A DNA stretch of 64,000 bases from Stercorarius parasiticus (GCA_013396915.1 VWZL01000904.1:5245-69244), one strand, 5' to 3'; positions 23,962 to 37,559 are shown, counted from the stretch's first letter. Notes: generated from the letters alone by a model not told the origin. Numbers and translations: made by a program.

Positions 23962-26889
23962 TTTTTCAGGTAGAAAATTCTACCCCTACACAACAAAACA
24001 TTTCCAGACAGAATAATTATTTTCCAGAAAAGAGTTTTTGTTCTTATAATTACTTTTTCTGAAGTGACTTAAACTGGAGAAGAATCCATAATCTGGAGAG
24101 TCTGATGGACATCGACAATGGAATGTTTTAATATCAGCTAATGCTTGATCTTTTGAATCTGTCCAGATGTTGCTTTTCTAACACTATTTTTCAATTACTG
24201 TTTTCCTACGTATTCTAATATTTCTGCTAACTCATTTGACTGATCTTAATGTGCAAATGAACTCGCATCCAGTAGTTTTGCAGAGCTGAAAGGAGTGTGG
24301 GCCACTGTCTGTTACAAATCATTTCAAATTTCATGACACAGACAACACAATTTGGATTCTATTGAGTGTAAAACCATTCAGAAGTCTTGGGAAATTTGTT
24401 GATGAATACATATTCTGCCGACAGAATTTGGTGCATATAATCTAAAACTTAACTATGATATACTTCACTTTTGCAGCCTTACGTGTTATTTAAAACTGTG
24501 ACTGTGTGTCACAAAATAATAATTTGTTATTGTATTTTAAAATTGCAAATATGGGTATTAGCTTTGAGGTTTGTATATCTGGCTTCACCTTGGTTACTAT
24601 ATTGACAGGATTTTTGTGCAGACACTGGACACAGAAAAATTATTCTTTATAATTTCAATATTTTACATAATATGCTACTCAAAGATTATACTTCTTCTGT
24701 GACCCCGCTTCTTCATTTGACAAATCACCATCTTAAAGTAAGGTCTGTTTTACCTCTTCTTTTTTTTTCCCGCTAGCACATCACAGGATATCAGTAACAT
24801 ACTCCTAAGTACTGATTGGTGTTATTTTGGAAAGCCTTTCTACATAATAGATGACACCATACCAACACCATTTTCCCACAGTGTATCTGATTTTCACATG
24901 ATTTTAAAGCCACTTCACAACGCTTGTCACTTTATTGGGGAGCTAGTTGATGAGTTGGGTCTTAAATTTTTATAAGACTCCTCTGAATGAGACAGTCTCT
25001 CATACCAGTGACAGCAATTTTGTTTTGGTAGTATAATTCTGAGGTTTTTCATATACAAAGCTAATTTTATTTTGGAATGTTACTTTTACAGATCTGTCAC
25101 TTTTTCTCCAGTTTAGAAGCCGGAGTAACTTTATATATAAAGTTGATGCTATTTCTGAATAGTCTTCCTGGGAGGAATTTTAAAGAAGACATCCATCCTT
25201 CAATTTCAAAAAGAAACATGGTTAATTGCAGGTTTACACATAAAAAAATACCGTAGTCCTTGTATACTCTATTGTATCATACTGATTTATTCTGATGTTT
25301 CGATCTTACTGTTGCTTTTTTACCTACTTCTAACACTAATAATTTTAGCAAGAGTTACCAGCTCTCAGCTATATGTAACACTAGAACAAAGATGGAAGAT
25401 GCTGGATGCCAATGTCAACCAGATGTTTTTTTCTGCAACAAATAATCTAATGATTGACTATTATATTAGAAGAAATGGATATAGTTTTCTATAGATATTT
25501 AGATTTAGCCTATTAAGAATAACTTTCAGTGAAGGTGGCAGTCAACAATGGATATTTTTAGCCAGATCAAGGCCACCTTTCCCAGTTTGCAAGAAAAAAC
25601 ATGCTTTATGTTTTGAAATATGTGTCTGGTTTGAATACCTCTCCCCAGGTAAATGATCTAACCTTTTAGCTATCTGGTAGTTATAAGTAGGACTATTCAA
25701 ATTTCTATGCATAATTGAACTACAGATGCAAATTTTGCACACAGGCTATATCCACAAATGTGAGTCTCGCTCTTCTGGAAATTTACCTCTTCATTTGCAC
25801 TTGTTCCACTACAGAACATCCTGAGTCGAGCTTGTGCTGTCAAGTGCTTGAGAATTATCCATTGGCCACCAACTAGATGTCTCATTAAAAACAGACAGCA
25901 ACAAATAATCATCACGGCCCTAAGTTAGAGGGATCTTTTACTGAAGAAATAGCTTTTCCTCTTATATTTGACTAATCACTCTTGCATGTCCTGCAGCCCC
26001 ACTCATGCACTGGTCCTATACCAAATGTGAGAGCTCCATTAAATTTTGCCTGACACCTTCTGTGGCATGTGGAAACTCCACGTGAATCACTACAGCTGTT
26101 AGCAAAGCTTTTATCATGTCCATACAGTGCCTGCTCAGTCATCTTTCTCATCATCTGGAGTGTTATCTCTACCTTACGCAACATTATTGCTGCCAAAATT
26201 CCCTTCCCATTCATTCCATGAACACCCATCACACTGACCCCCTTGTGTGCCTGTGTCTTGCCCTGAAGGCTAAGTGCTTGCCAGGTGAGTGACATGGTCA
26301 TTTTACAGGAGAGAAGAGGAAGCTGTGACATGCATCCTTTAGCTCCAGGGTGACTGTGGAAAAGGTCGTGTATACGGCAGTGGAAAGAAGCCCTATTGTC
26401 TTCGTTATTTCAATGTGGCTGTGTTGAATTGTAATCGCTGTGTGATAATTCCGGAATTTATTCCAATTGATTTTGTATAACCAGAATAATGTCTCATTAT
26501 GTTGTGTAATACTCCACAAAGAAAGATCGTGAAATAAAATAGGGCTTTAGTCAGCGGTGTTCTACATGATAAGAGTTCTTCTATGAGAGGCATTGTCCCA
26601 TTGTTTTCTTCAGTGTCTGGCTTTTTTGTCTTTCATCTATTACCGTTTTGTTATGACAGTAACAGAGATGTTGCTTTTCAAATTCTTTATCATTGTTGTT
26701 TCTCAACATCTCCCAAATGAAACCATGGTGAGATAGAGCACCATGCTTCTATTTCCCTGGTAATCGCTTTCTCCAAGGAAACTGATAGGTTTCAAATTTA
26801 TGTTGATAATGAAGGTACTATTTGTCTACAGCTATCCTGGTAAGTCTTTTTTCTCTTTCTCTTTTTTCTTCTTTTTTTCTCTTTTTCAG
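23962..26889. other. Unique AT-rich non-coding sequence
   Basis: Very AT-rich with no repeat recognised. A 119-codon minus-strand frame (25972-26331) resembles no known family. Near the right end a long pyrimidine tract (about 26845-26887) leads into a candidate splice acceptor, described in the next entry. Confidence 0.5.
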
Positions 26890-26955
26890 CACAACAGCCT
26901 TTGTGCTTTCCAGGTCACTGAAAATGGGAGAGAATGCTCTGAGCTATGTGCCCTA
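26890..26955 (+). other. Candidate 66-bp exon flanked by strong splice signals
   Basis: A pyrimidine tract of about 40 bases ends in TTTTTCAG (AG at 26888-26889). The donor GTAAGT starts at 26956, which gives a 66-bp, frame-neutral internal exon. Two of three frames are open: one encodes a 22-residue peptide containing CAFQVTENGRECSELCAL, the other contains LSRSLKMGENALSYVP. I recognise neither. A second GTAAGT lies at about 26838 and an alternative acceptor TTTCCAG ends at about 26913. It could be an exon of a non-coding RNA, an unrecognised coding exon, or a pseudo-exon of the kind common in introns. No other exons of the same unit were found. Confidence 0.25.
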
Positions 26956-29900
26956 GTAAGTGGAACTGTTTTGTTCACATGCACTGATGCTCCCTTTGTA
27001 AAGAAATAAAAAATGCAATCAGAAAAATGCAGAGGTGAATGTTTTTATTCTATGCTCTAAGTTTAACAAAACAAACACATTACAGGCCTCCTCTGTATTT
27101 GAAATATTTCACAGATGTGGTCAGGTGCTGATAATTCCATTTTGCTATGGTATTTAATCATTTTTATTGCACTACAAGAGTAATGTTTATGTGAAGCGGT
27201 TCTATTTATGCAATGACACATTAATGTGGTAGTATTGTCCAAAGAAAACATTTATTTATGGACTTTTTCTCTGCATAAACAGTATTTTTTCTTGTATTAT
27301 TCTAATATTTCTAATATTAAAGAAAGAAGTAAAAGTTTTATAAACCCATGTAACCACATTGAAATAATGAGAATAGTTGCAAAATCTTTATTATTTTAAA
27401 TGATCCCAAGGAATAACATATGCTTTGCACGTAAATGCAGTGAATGCTGCCTGGCCTGAGATGCAACACAGAAGAAATGCTGAGGTGAGTGAAACCTTTG
27501 CTGCAAAGATGTGGTTTCTATAAATATGTAAAAAGTTTCTTGCTGTAAAAAGAATGGAGATAGGGACCTCACCCTGTCTTGGGTGTAACTTACTGTTTTT
27601 TCCTATACGCTATTTTGTGGGATGAGTACTCTAAGACTGATGGATTCTAGTGCAGAAGAGAGACATAAAAGGCAAAGATCCAAATATTTCAATACAATGC
27701 ACTTTTAGTAGTCATTTTGGGAAAGGAAGAAGCTTTGAAACTATGACTGGGTAATCATGATCATAGAAATTATATTCTATGCATGTTTTGAGTGTTATAC
27801 CATAAAGCAAACTGGATAGAAGCCTCCTTCTGATTCATGTCTATAGAACAGCAAACCATTAAAGACATTTAACCTTCATCTTTAACAGGCTGAAAAATTC
27901 AGCAAACAGATTTCCTTTTCCTGGGACACCATACTTTTTACACATATGGTAAAAATTTTGGAACGTACTTACAGATTTTTTTCTCTTAACATGAGTATTT
28001 GTTCGTAATTTCAATAGAGGAATTGGTATTGAATATCCACTCAGAATCATCCATATAGCATCTGAAAAATGTTCTTCTTTCACGAACATGAAAACAGCAT
28101 GTATATACATATATATCTATGTACACACAACTATACACACAGAGACTAATTTCAGGTCGTTCTATATTAAGGGAGTTATATTGTTCAAAGTGGCTGTTGG
28201 TTTTGAATGCCTTTATTTATCAGTACACATCTTGAACCATCTGATAGGGGACAATTTTCATGAGGCCAATGTAGGTAATTTTCTGAAAATATTAAATTTT
28301 TAATCTGAGTATGCAAACCCTAGCCATTGCATAAATTTGATTTTTTTTGCAAATATAGGTCAACAGTTCATAACATCGTGGATGATTTACTTGTTTTCTT
28401 CCTTTTTCTGCCCACCAGTGTACTGTTGAAAACAGATAAACAGATAAACTGATGCTACTGTGTGAAAACTCAGTTATGCAGACTGTTACTACAATTGATG
28501 AAAACAACCCAGCTGTGTCCCCTGTATCACAGAAAGAGGCATGAGCCCCAAAGACTTTGACTCTTGACTTTGACTCAGTCCAGTCCAGCACGTTTGCATG
28601 GGTCCTTTTTCAGGAAGTGACTGGTCACTCGTTTAAGTGCTTTATTAGAGCAGTACCAGACTGTTCAGCACTTTGCAGTATTGAGATTTATGTATTGTTC
28701 ACCTCCTGTCCGGTTCCCTTGACTTTGGAGAATGTTTTCACTTACGATTCAGAGGCAGACTGCCACCTTCTGAAAGACTAACATCATTGCCTCTAGAATC
28801 TGGACTTTTTGGAGGCTTCCAAGCAACTATAAATCAGGTTAAGTGTAGGAAATAAGATCAGATCTCAGGCTCAGGTAGTGCCTCTGACGGGTTCCAGAAG
28901 CACATATTCTCAAGTAAATATACGCATGTGAGCAGTGTGTCAGGGGAATTTTATCAAGCCGAAACACTGAAATGTAGCAAACCAAGGAAGTAATCAAATG
29001 ATATTATGATCCTTGACTATCTTCTACAGAGGGTATCCTTTATCATCTGCTGGGAATCTTTGATGTTTAACACGACTTTTAGGACAAACCGCCCAACCTC
29101 AAGTTTTAATTCTAGGCATGCTTCAGTTTCTAAAGTTCTCCCCAGGCACTTCAATGCAGGATCTCTTTGATTCACTGCAAAATGAAATTTGACACATCTT
29201 ATTATGAAGAAATACTTAATTTGAAAATGTACAGAGTAGCTCTAGGAAAACAACAGTAAACTCAGAAAACCTTGTCAACAGTTTTTTTTTTCTACAAATG
29301 CAACTGACAAAACTGAAATATTATTTCCCATTAACGATGAAGTTTGCAAATAGCTGTGAGTTGAATATGTGAAGGTACTCTTGCTATAAGATCTTTAGCT
29401 GGAAAATGTTGAGAATTTATAAATTTGCTGTGCTGTCCTGAGAGCACTTAAAGAGAATTCAGTGGTCTGACTCATTGTTAGTAACACTCTCACCTCTCTT
29501 TGTTGCTGTGAGAGAAGCATAGGTAGAGTATTTATGCAGCGGGTCTTATGGCACCAGTTTCTCTTAGTCAGTATCGAAGACATTTCACAAGTAAAATGAT
29601 TGAATTCCAGGTTGCATGAAACCAATCTGTCAAAACCTTATATCCATTTTGTCCTTCTCAGCAGAATATTATAATTTATGTTAAATCAGCAGACTAATTC
29701 CCATTTACAAAAGGCTTGTATTTAGTTCTGCAGCTTTTTTTCCCCTGTTTCTTTTCTTTTCCATTTATTGTTCTCCTCTTTCACTCACATCTACAATGGC
29801 ATCTTACACAACCAGACGTGGCTGATATTGCACAGACTATAAATCAGACTGTTGATTCACCTAACTGTTACGCATTTTCTGAGAATTTCCTTGGATGTCG

Positions 29901-32865
29901 TTGCCTTTTCCTCCTTTCCTTTCCTCCCACAGAAAACTGCAAAACACGCTCCCTCTTTGGCTCATCACGTTGAGACTATTTCACTGGATAGGCTGGGGAC
30001 AGAGCTGGGGATTGAAGAAATGGACACTCTATCCACATATGCTTTTATTTGTTAAATTCATCAAACAAATCTGTCATCCCTTTCAAGTGGAAAAGTCACT
30101 AATGGTGAGTGCAGGGGTGCATGGGATACTGGAAGAGAGTTGGAACCTTCATGGCTTTCTCGTCGTCCTCAATACCATTGTGTCCTCCTGGCCCTGTTGA
30201 GGCTTACTCTTGCTTGGGAGCTATCTCAGTGACAACCAGCTGGAGGGAAAGAAACTGGCAGCCTCACCACCTCAGCCTGCTCCTATTAAATCTCCAGGAA
30301 TGCTTAGGAGAGAAACACACAGATACTACCGTCACTCCCAAGAGGTCATTTCCATCTTCATCTCTTTTCCTTGGTTTTTTTGTTGGTGTTTTTTTTTTTT
30401 TAAATCTCACTCTCCATTTTATATCTCAAAAAAGCCTGTAGTTTGCAAATCTTGCTGTTTTGTTGTGAGCTGTGACTGACACTGTGAGATACATCAATGT
30501 CTTCAACAGCCAGAGACTGGGAAGGACATACTAGTTGTATGAGCAGCCCGTCTGGCCAGGTGCTGTGTTCCTGTAACTACGAGGGAGTCTGCACCAGAAA
30601 CAGAAACATTCTCAAGAAACATTTTCCCTTGTCATCCTTTTGTTTTCCTTGGGTGCATTTTTTGTTGTCTACATAAGAAAGATAATACAGCTACAAGAAT
30701 AGTCCCAAATTTTCTCTTCCTCCCACAAAGAACTCTTCAAATCATTCTTGATACCACCCAAAATGTTGTCCTATGAGGGGAGGAGTTTATACATTTCTGA
30801 GTGATCACAATTTTAAATGCAAATTTTACTTGACTGAATGCTCAGAAAGAAGGCAGTGGGTTCATTCCTTTTAATGGTTCACAGCGTGGGGGATGAGATG
30901 CATTTCACTGTGCAGGCCATGGTGTCTCATGGTGTGGTTTGGGTGAATATGAGGAAAAGCAACCAGTACCGCTCCTCGCAGCGGCGCTGAGAGTGCACAG
31001 CTTAGCAAACGTGACCACGGCACTACGGCACCAAGTGGCCTGACCACAACCCACTGATTCTCCAGTGCTCCACTTAGACAGTAGTCCATCAATCAACTGA
31101 CCTGCCAATTGGACAGAAACATATTGTGTGTTCTTCCAGCTCCAGCACAAACACCAAAAGTCTAGGTTTTTTTAATATTACATGCAGCTGCCTTAACAGT
31201 CACATGGCAATATAGGATTTTTTTTTTCTCTTTCTCACTCACTTTCATGCATGTAAATGAGGATGTGAGGGTGTGCAGATACAGAGAGCTGTCAGTTACC
31301 TCATATTCTAACTTCTTGGCAATAAAGTCATTCAGAAATACAACTTCATGCAGGTAACAGTAGCTTTGAAAGAAATACAAAAAAGCCTGTTTTACATGAT
31401 GGCATCTCCTTCAGAGGTGTGCTGAAGAAGGAGACCTAATTATTTTACTGGCTGTATGCAAACAAAGTGTAAAATGTTACACCCTAACAAGGGGACCAAG
31501 ACGTGATAGCAGGAAAAGGAAGGGTAAGAAGATATAGAAACTATGGTTTTTTTGTTACAAGGAAATCAGTACAAATCTTTGGGGAAAATGTGCTGAATAA
31601 GCATCCTTTTGTAAATCACCGTAGCTAGTAGCTATACAATAACCTTTAAAAAAAAAAAAAGGATATTTTTGACCAGGTACTCAATTAATAGGATTTAATA
31701 TAACATGTGTTGCCACCTGCTCCACCTACAATTGTATTAATAACAAAGTGCACAGAGATGTTCTGACCTCGTCTGCAACAGCACGTTGGAGAATTCAGGA
31801 GGAGTTCTCTGCTTCTTGTAAATGCTCTTTCTTTCTTCGGAGACATGCACAGGTGAATAATATCTGTAGGAACTGATAGAAGCAGTTCACCAAGATAAAG
31901 CGTTCTTACATTTCTGACATGTCAAAAACATCTGCTTCCTTCTTAAATAAACCATTGAATGAATATTCTCATACAGCACTACTGAAGCATGCAATACAGC
32001 TTCACTAAAAGCTTTCCACTGCCCTCCAGATACACTTAAGAAAATAACTCTAAATGGAAGGATGATACACACAATAGCTAAAGGGAATGCAATGACATTC
32101 AGAGGAGATGAAGAAATCATAAGCAGCCACCTGCATTTCTGGAAACTCCTTGGGCTCTTGCTATTGGCAATTCTAGCAAAACATTTCACAGCGTACACCC
32201 ATGTCTGCTCCCAAAGCTTTCAGGTTGAACCACAGGCTCTGGCTTGCATTGCTATTGTGAGGACAGCCTACCTCTATGAAAGCGGTTACTTAGGAATAGG
32301 AAAAGCTATTAGAAATAAGTAGTAGCCAGGCAATTCTTCCCCAGGAGCTTAAGTGAAACTTTCTTAAGCATTAAAAAAACAAAGCTGAGGAACTTCATGA
32401 GAGCTAAGGGATGGATCACAAGACTCTCTTCTGAGCATGTCAGGGTACTCCAGCAGGCCAGCCCCAGCTGCTTGCATAGGGAACCTAAATTCAGATTTCA
32501 CTTGTGCTATGGGACAAAGGGAAAATTTCTGTCCTGAGACCACTGTTTGAAATAATATTGGGAAGAGCTGGTCATGACTAGGGTTGTTTGATAACGTCTT
32601 TCAGAAAAAACAGAAAGCACTTTGGCAGTCAGAGGCAAAAGAACATGATTAGCCTTGTACTAGGTCATGAGTGGGAATATATATGGGAGTATGTATCAAC
32701 ATTCATCTAATTGTACTCTGGTTCTACTACTCCTTGATTTCAGATCCCCTTCCTTCTAGAAAGTTTAAAGAAAAATCATTCACCTGGTTCTTATATTCCA
32801 TTTGTGTTAGTTTCCACCTTTGAGATGAACTCTTAAAAATTATGCTTTTGTCTTTACTTCTCACC
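26956..32865. other. Unique non-coding sequence with small simple repeats
   Basis: No gene supported. Contains TA/CA-rich simple sequence (28100-28143), a poly(A) run (31648-31660), and a small CpG cluster at about 30967-31030 (CTCGCAGCGGCGCTG and nearby CG-containing words) in an otherwise CpG-poor background. Overlapping plus-strand frames of about 85-110 codons at 29716-30441 are unrecognised. Confidence 0.5.
28100..28143. repeat. TA/CA-rich simple repeat
   Basis: GTATATACATATATATCTAT followed by a CA-rich tail (ACACACAACTATACACAC). Low-complexity microsatellite. Confidence 0.7.
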
Positions 32866-32873
32866 TATAAATA
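32866..32873 (+). promoter_or_regulatory. TATA-like box upstream of a CpG-richer block
   Basis: TATAAATA is followed, beginning about 10 bp later, by a sharp rise in GC and CpG (GGCGGCGG at about 32923-32930) and by a GTAAGT donor at 32940. The spacing would fit a start site near 32896-32900 and a first exon of about 40 bases. This is inferred from sequence only. The block could also be part of a degraded retroviral LTR, though I found no TG...CA ends with a target duplication around it. Confidence 0.25.
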
Positions 32874-32875
32874 TT

Positions 32876-33070
32876 AGCACGGGCAGATTCCCACACTGGG
32901 CAAACGGACTGTCCCCTGACTTGGCGGCGGCTGAGTACTGTAAGTATCCCAGGGAACTCTCTCCTAATCCTCCCAGCCGAAGTGCTGCTGAGCACAACTC
33001 TCCCAACTGTTTTCGCTCCATAACACCTTGACTATTTGACCCTTGAGCTCCACAACAAAGCCTGAACTGA
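32876..33070. other. GC/CpG-richer segment, possible LTR or promoter-proximal remnant
   Basis: Contains CACGGGC, AACGGAC, GGCGGCGG, GCCGAAG and TTCGCTCC within about 130 bp, against a CpG-poor surround. An 80-codon minus-strand frame (32854-33096) covers it but is unrecognised. The style of sequence resembles avian LTR R/U5 DNA. No boundaries were found, so the class is open. Confidence 0.3.
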
Positions 33071-33599
33071 AACATCAAACAACATATTCTTGACACAGCA
33101 ACATGTGAAATTCTTCATAAAGGATGTATAGGTCAGTGGTAAATTTTTAAAACCCTTTCCTTTTTCTATGAATAAGATCTGGATTTTTCAGTTGTGTAAA
33201 ATCCCGGAGTAAAGGCTCTTCCTAGGGTCTTTGTCTCCTGTAGAGTTACTACCTCCTCAATAAGAAAAAAGGTGCTCGTTTAAGGCTATGGGGGGCATAC
33301 TGAGCTTCCCATCCCCTCTCTTAAATGTTCTGCCTTTCTTTCCCTGAAAAATCCTGTTGAAAGGAGTATATTTCTTAGAGTGAAATTCAGAGAGAAGGAC
33401 TAGAATAGCTTCCTGCAGGCAGTTGCCAGGTTGATATATCAAAGCGATATTGCTTTCTGAATTGAGTGGCACCAATCAGCAGGAACTGTCAGTCTGGGGA
33501 TATAATAACTGTGGTGCCAGTCGTCAGGAATCTAAATGAAAGGTTTAGCTGTACTTGTTGTATATTTAAAATGCCTGTTGGCTCAGGGACAGGAATAGG

Positions 33600-34165
33600 A
33601 AGGGGGAAGAGCTTTGCTGGCAGTGTCAAGGAAAGGATGGCATCAGAAGACAAATTTGGTGAAGCACAGAGCACCTGGATTCTCCTCCCGGAGCAGTGTG
33701 AGAGTCAGACAACCGAAGTCACGGCATGAAATGGATCTCGCATCTGCGCCCTCCGTAATTCCAAGCCCCGTTAACTATCTTTCTGAAGAGAAGGTGAAGA
33801 TTTGTATAAGCCTGTCACATTTGTCACACTGACATCCTACCGAACTGCCTCTCCGGACTCCAGTCCAAATATAGATCCCTGAAAACTCTGCTCGGCTGCT
33901 GTCTGACTCCGTCAATGCTTGAAAACTGTAGACACCTAATTTTTTAATAAATAAAATTCCCCATTTCTTACGATGGTGGTGACACAAACTCCCTCGGAGC
34001 CCACAGACCCAGCACCCTTCCCTTCAGCCTGCCCAGCCGGGGCTCCAGGCACACGGGGGAGCCGGTGACCCCCGGGGTGCTGGTCCAGGTGGGGAGGGCA
34101 CAGCAGTGGGCTCAGCCAGGGCTCCCATCCATGGAGCTTGGAGCCAGGGGAGCCCGTTTCCACCT
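33600..34165. other. CpG-enriched block with AATAAA signals
   Basis: CpG words cluster at 33710-33770, 33840-33910 and 34000-34085 (GAGCCGGTGACCCCCGGGGT). AATAAA occurs at 33946-33951 and again at 33950-33955, followed by a short GT-rich stretch (GATGGTGGTGACAC). That arrangement resembles a polyadenylation site on the plus strand. A 90-codon minus-strand frame (33936-34208) is unrecognised. It could be a non-coding transcript end, an unclassified repeat, or a small CpG island. Confidence 0.3.
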
Positions 34166-37100
34166 TCTCAGGAGAATTCTCTAGTCTCTGGGTTGTCACC
34201 ACAGGCACAGCTATTTTGTCCCTCCCGCTGAAGCTGTTTCCCTCACATTACTGAGGTGTGACTCACACGAGGATCAGGACTCTCAGGTGAAGTCAGAGAG
34301 AGAGGATCAGGCTCTGGTTTCTGCTTCCAAGGCTCTTTCAGAATGCTATCATGTTAAGCCTGCTCAACACAAAGAAATAGCATTCGAGTAAGGACAAAAA
34401 CCTGGTTACCGCCTCCTGAAGGAGTTCCCACAACACCAGAAGCTACATGTTGGAAATCCCGAGGTACTGCAGCTCTCAGTGCTGTGACATCGGAGACCTT
34501 TTGCACATCTAGGGCTGAATAGAATAACTGATGTAATGAACTGGATCACCCTTCTGCAAGGGAACCACAGGTCCTGGGATCAGTGCTATTTTAATCAAAT
34601 TTTGGGATGTGAATCATATTTTAATTTAGTTTTGGATTTATTTTTTTTTTTAAACTCTGCACTGTAAATGTGAGATAAACCGTTATATCCATGCAGTACC
34701 TGTGACTAGTGAGTAAGGTCACAGTGTTGATTCAGTTTTATGCGTACATGACTATGACTCACCAGGCAGCGGAAAACTCACAGACCCTAGCAGTACAGGT
34801 ATCATGAACAGGTAAGGCTTGTCTTTTCTGGACTGCACAAGTGAGCCCTCATTCCCAAAAACCTTAGCCTGATGTAGGATTTATTAGGAGGGGTGCAGAG
34901 TCTGGGCTTCATTCCTGTCCTTGTACTCCTGTGCTGCAGATCTGTGACTCCCACTTAACTGGCATAATTGTCTGGAAAGCCACTCTCCTGCTGAATCGAG
35001 CAAAAATCCCACCGCCTATTAAAAAGGGCAAAGTGATATTGTATGTGCCGTTATAATTCCCTGATCTGTAGTTTATAGGTGAGTGCAACACAACAAAACA
35101 GAGACCAGAGGAGGGCCAGGAGCCTGGCCAAAAGGGATTCTTCCTTAAATTCTGTGAGTTGGAAGTATCTGTGATTCATCCAGCTATTGTAGACACACAA
35201 TTAAATATTCTGCCTTTAACAACACTTGGGTTTTACCCTCTTAAATCATGCGAAATTGAAATGAAAATCTCTAATGAAGAAAACGCCTTTTAAAAGAAAA
35301 ATAATATAGAATAATATTTAAAATATGTATTCGAAAAATGTAGCCTTCCTCTCTCTCATTTACTTCTTACAGTAATGAAAGCGATAAATTATGATGTCTG
35401 TAGAGTGGGATTAAGTGGACATTTTACAGTTTCTTTGCCTAGGAAAGAATCAGATAAAGGTAGTACAGGTCTGATTTCTCAATTTATCTGAACATGGTCT
35501 CTAAAAGATGATAGCCACTCTAAAGGTGATAACCAGTTTAAAAGGATATGTAATATTGATTTTAGAAATGGATTCAGGTTAACCAGATATGACTGCAGAA
35601 TTTCCTACCATCTGTCCCTTTGGGGAGTGCTCTGCAGTAGTACTGAAGATTCGTGGCAGATCTCATGCTTAGGCTCTTCAGGCTGTTTTGTCCTCCTGGA
35701 TGTTGTCAATTGCATTTGCATTTCTTTTTATTCTCAGTATTTTGCACCCTGGTGTCCAGTGAGGAACAGATTCTTGTGTACACATCCTGTGGCATCGCTA
35801 CAGGCAGATGGTTTCTATCCCAGTGCATCATTGGCTGTCCTAGAATCCCAAGTATTCTTTTTAAAGGATTTTGCCTAATGTCTGCAGTGTCTTCAGGGGG
35901 AGGATCTTTTCTATTATTCAACTTTAGAATAGCCGTAAGAATAAGAAAGAATTATTGAAGGTATCCAAAATTGTTTCCCATTAAATAATCAAAAGTAAAT
36001 TCACTTCATCAAAATGTTTGTGAAATCTTTAACCTGGAAAAAAGGCAAATTCAATATCAAATGGCTGGAAATTTAAACTAAAAGCATTCAGAATGGAAGC
36101 AATATGACAATATTTAATAGCGGCAGTAGTTAACCACCGAAGACCTGATTATGGGGAGAGCATAATAACCTTTATTCTCTGAATCAACTTCAGATCTCCC
36201 AGTATTGACAGTCCTACTCCAAAACAGCTCCTTCATAGGGACTTCTGGTTCAGATTATCTGATTTGCACTGTGTAAAAAATCAGAACATATCACAATGAA
36301 CATTTCCAGCTTAAAGTTTTCACCTCCAGTTTTATTTGGAAGTTATTTTCTTTGGCTTTATGAACGGAATGAACCACAAAGAGCTAAGTATAGTTAAACT
36401 ATTCAGTGAAAATCAAAACAAGTTGTTATAACTAATAAAAGGAAATTTTAAGTTCTTGATTCTTGTTTATTTTTAGTGTATCATATTTACATTTCCACTG
36501 GTTATCATTGTATCTGAGAGCTTATCAGGATATTAAGAAGGATAAGCAGTTACAGAAGGAGAACATCTATAAATCATCTACTAACTGTGAGGAGATTTAG
36601 GGAAAAAAACTTCCCTGATGAATCCGCAATTGTCGATGACAGTGATTTGAGCTCATTCCTCTGAAGAAGCACACCTGGGCTGAGATGTGGGTATGACACT
36701 AGATCAGTCACTGTCGTGATGGTCCAAACCTGTTACATTTTTGTCTTGCAGCTTCGTACTTTAAAATTTTCCAAGCTTTCTTAATAGTGCAAGAATCATA
36801 GTTTAAATGTCTCAAAATCATAACCCTTATTAGATTATAAACTGTCAGACCCAGCTAGATAATATTCTTTATATATTTGCTCCTCCATGATTTCCTACCG
36901 AAGTTTCTTCTTTTTTCAAAGGCACAGACCATTCCCTAAAAGATACAAGGACAAGTTCAAAGAGTGTAATGCTCGTGGGCAAGCTCCACATTTTTTCACT
37001 TGCACGTGATGCTCCCATTTAGCTGAACATTTGTCAGTGTCTTAGCTCACTTAACTAATTCCTTTTGCCAATTTGATTTGCTGTTTGATTGATTTTAAAT

Positions 37101-37559
37101 AAATTAAAGAAAAGATCTCTGTGCACAAATCCTGCATCGTTGCAGCATCTGTTCATGAAACAGAACAGCCCTCTTGCAGTGTGAATTCTTTGAAGATTAG
37201 ACATTTCATGAGGCTGTCATATAAATACACTGGTATTTCTTTAGACAGGTCTAGGTAGGCAGTTGGCTCCTTGAATCTTGATATATCTGGTTTTTAACAG
37301 CCTTAATTTTATTTTCTTTGTTGGCGGAGAATCGTGGATTGTTTGGTGGGGACAAGGGTATTTTATATCTTATTTGAGCACTTTTTCAGGAGCTTGTCCA
37401 TTGTTTCTGTCTTTACCAGATGACTAGCTTTATATGAGCTGCATGTCAGAGATATAGAGATAAGCAGAAGGAACCATGTAATTTAGTCAGCTCTTGGGTA
37501 GATAAAAATAAATTTTTAGCAAATGGTTTCATCGTGTAAGGACAGGTAGTGCAAGTGAC
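34166..37559. other. Unique non-coding sequence
   Basis: AT-rich. A perfect octamer ATTTGCAT occurs at about 35715-35722 inside overlapping 83- and 101-codon frames (35627-35958) that I do not recognise. No repeats or RNA genes seen. Confidence 0.5.

Noticed and set aside
25972..26331. 119-codon minus-strand frame
   Set aside because: Unrecognised peptide with no exon signals; treated as chance.
32803..33100. Possible LTR starting TGTGTTAG at 32803 upstream of the TATA-like box
   Set aside because: No matching CA end with a target-site duplication could be found, so I kept only the promoter-like description.
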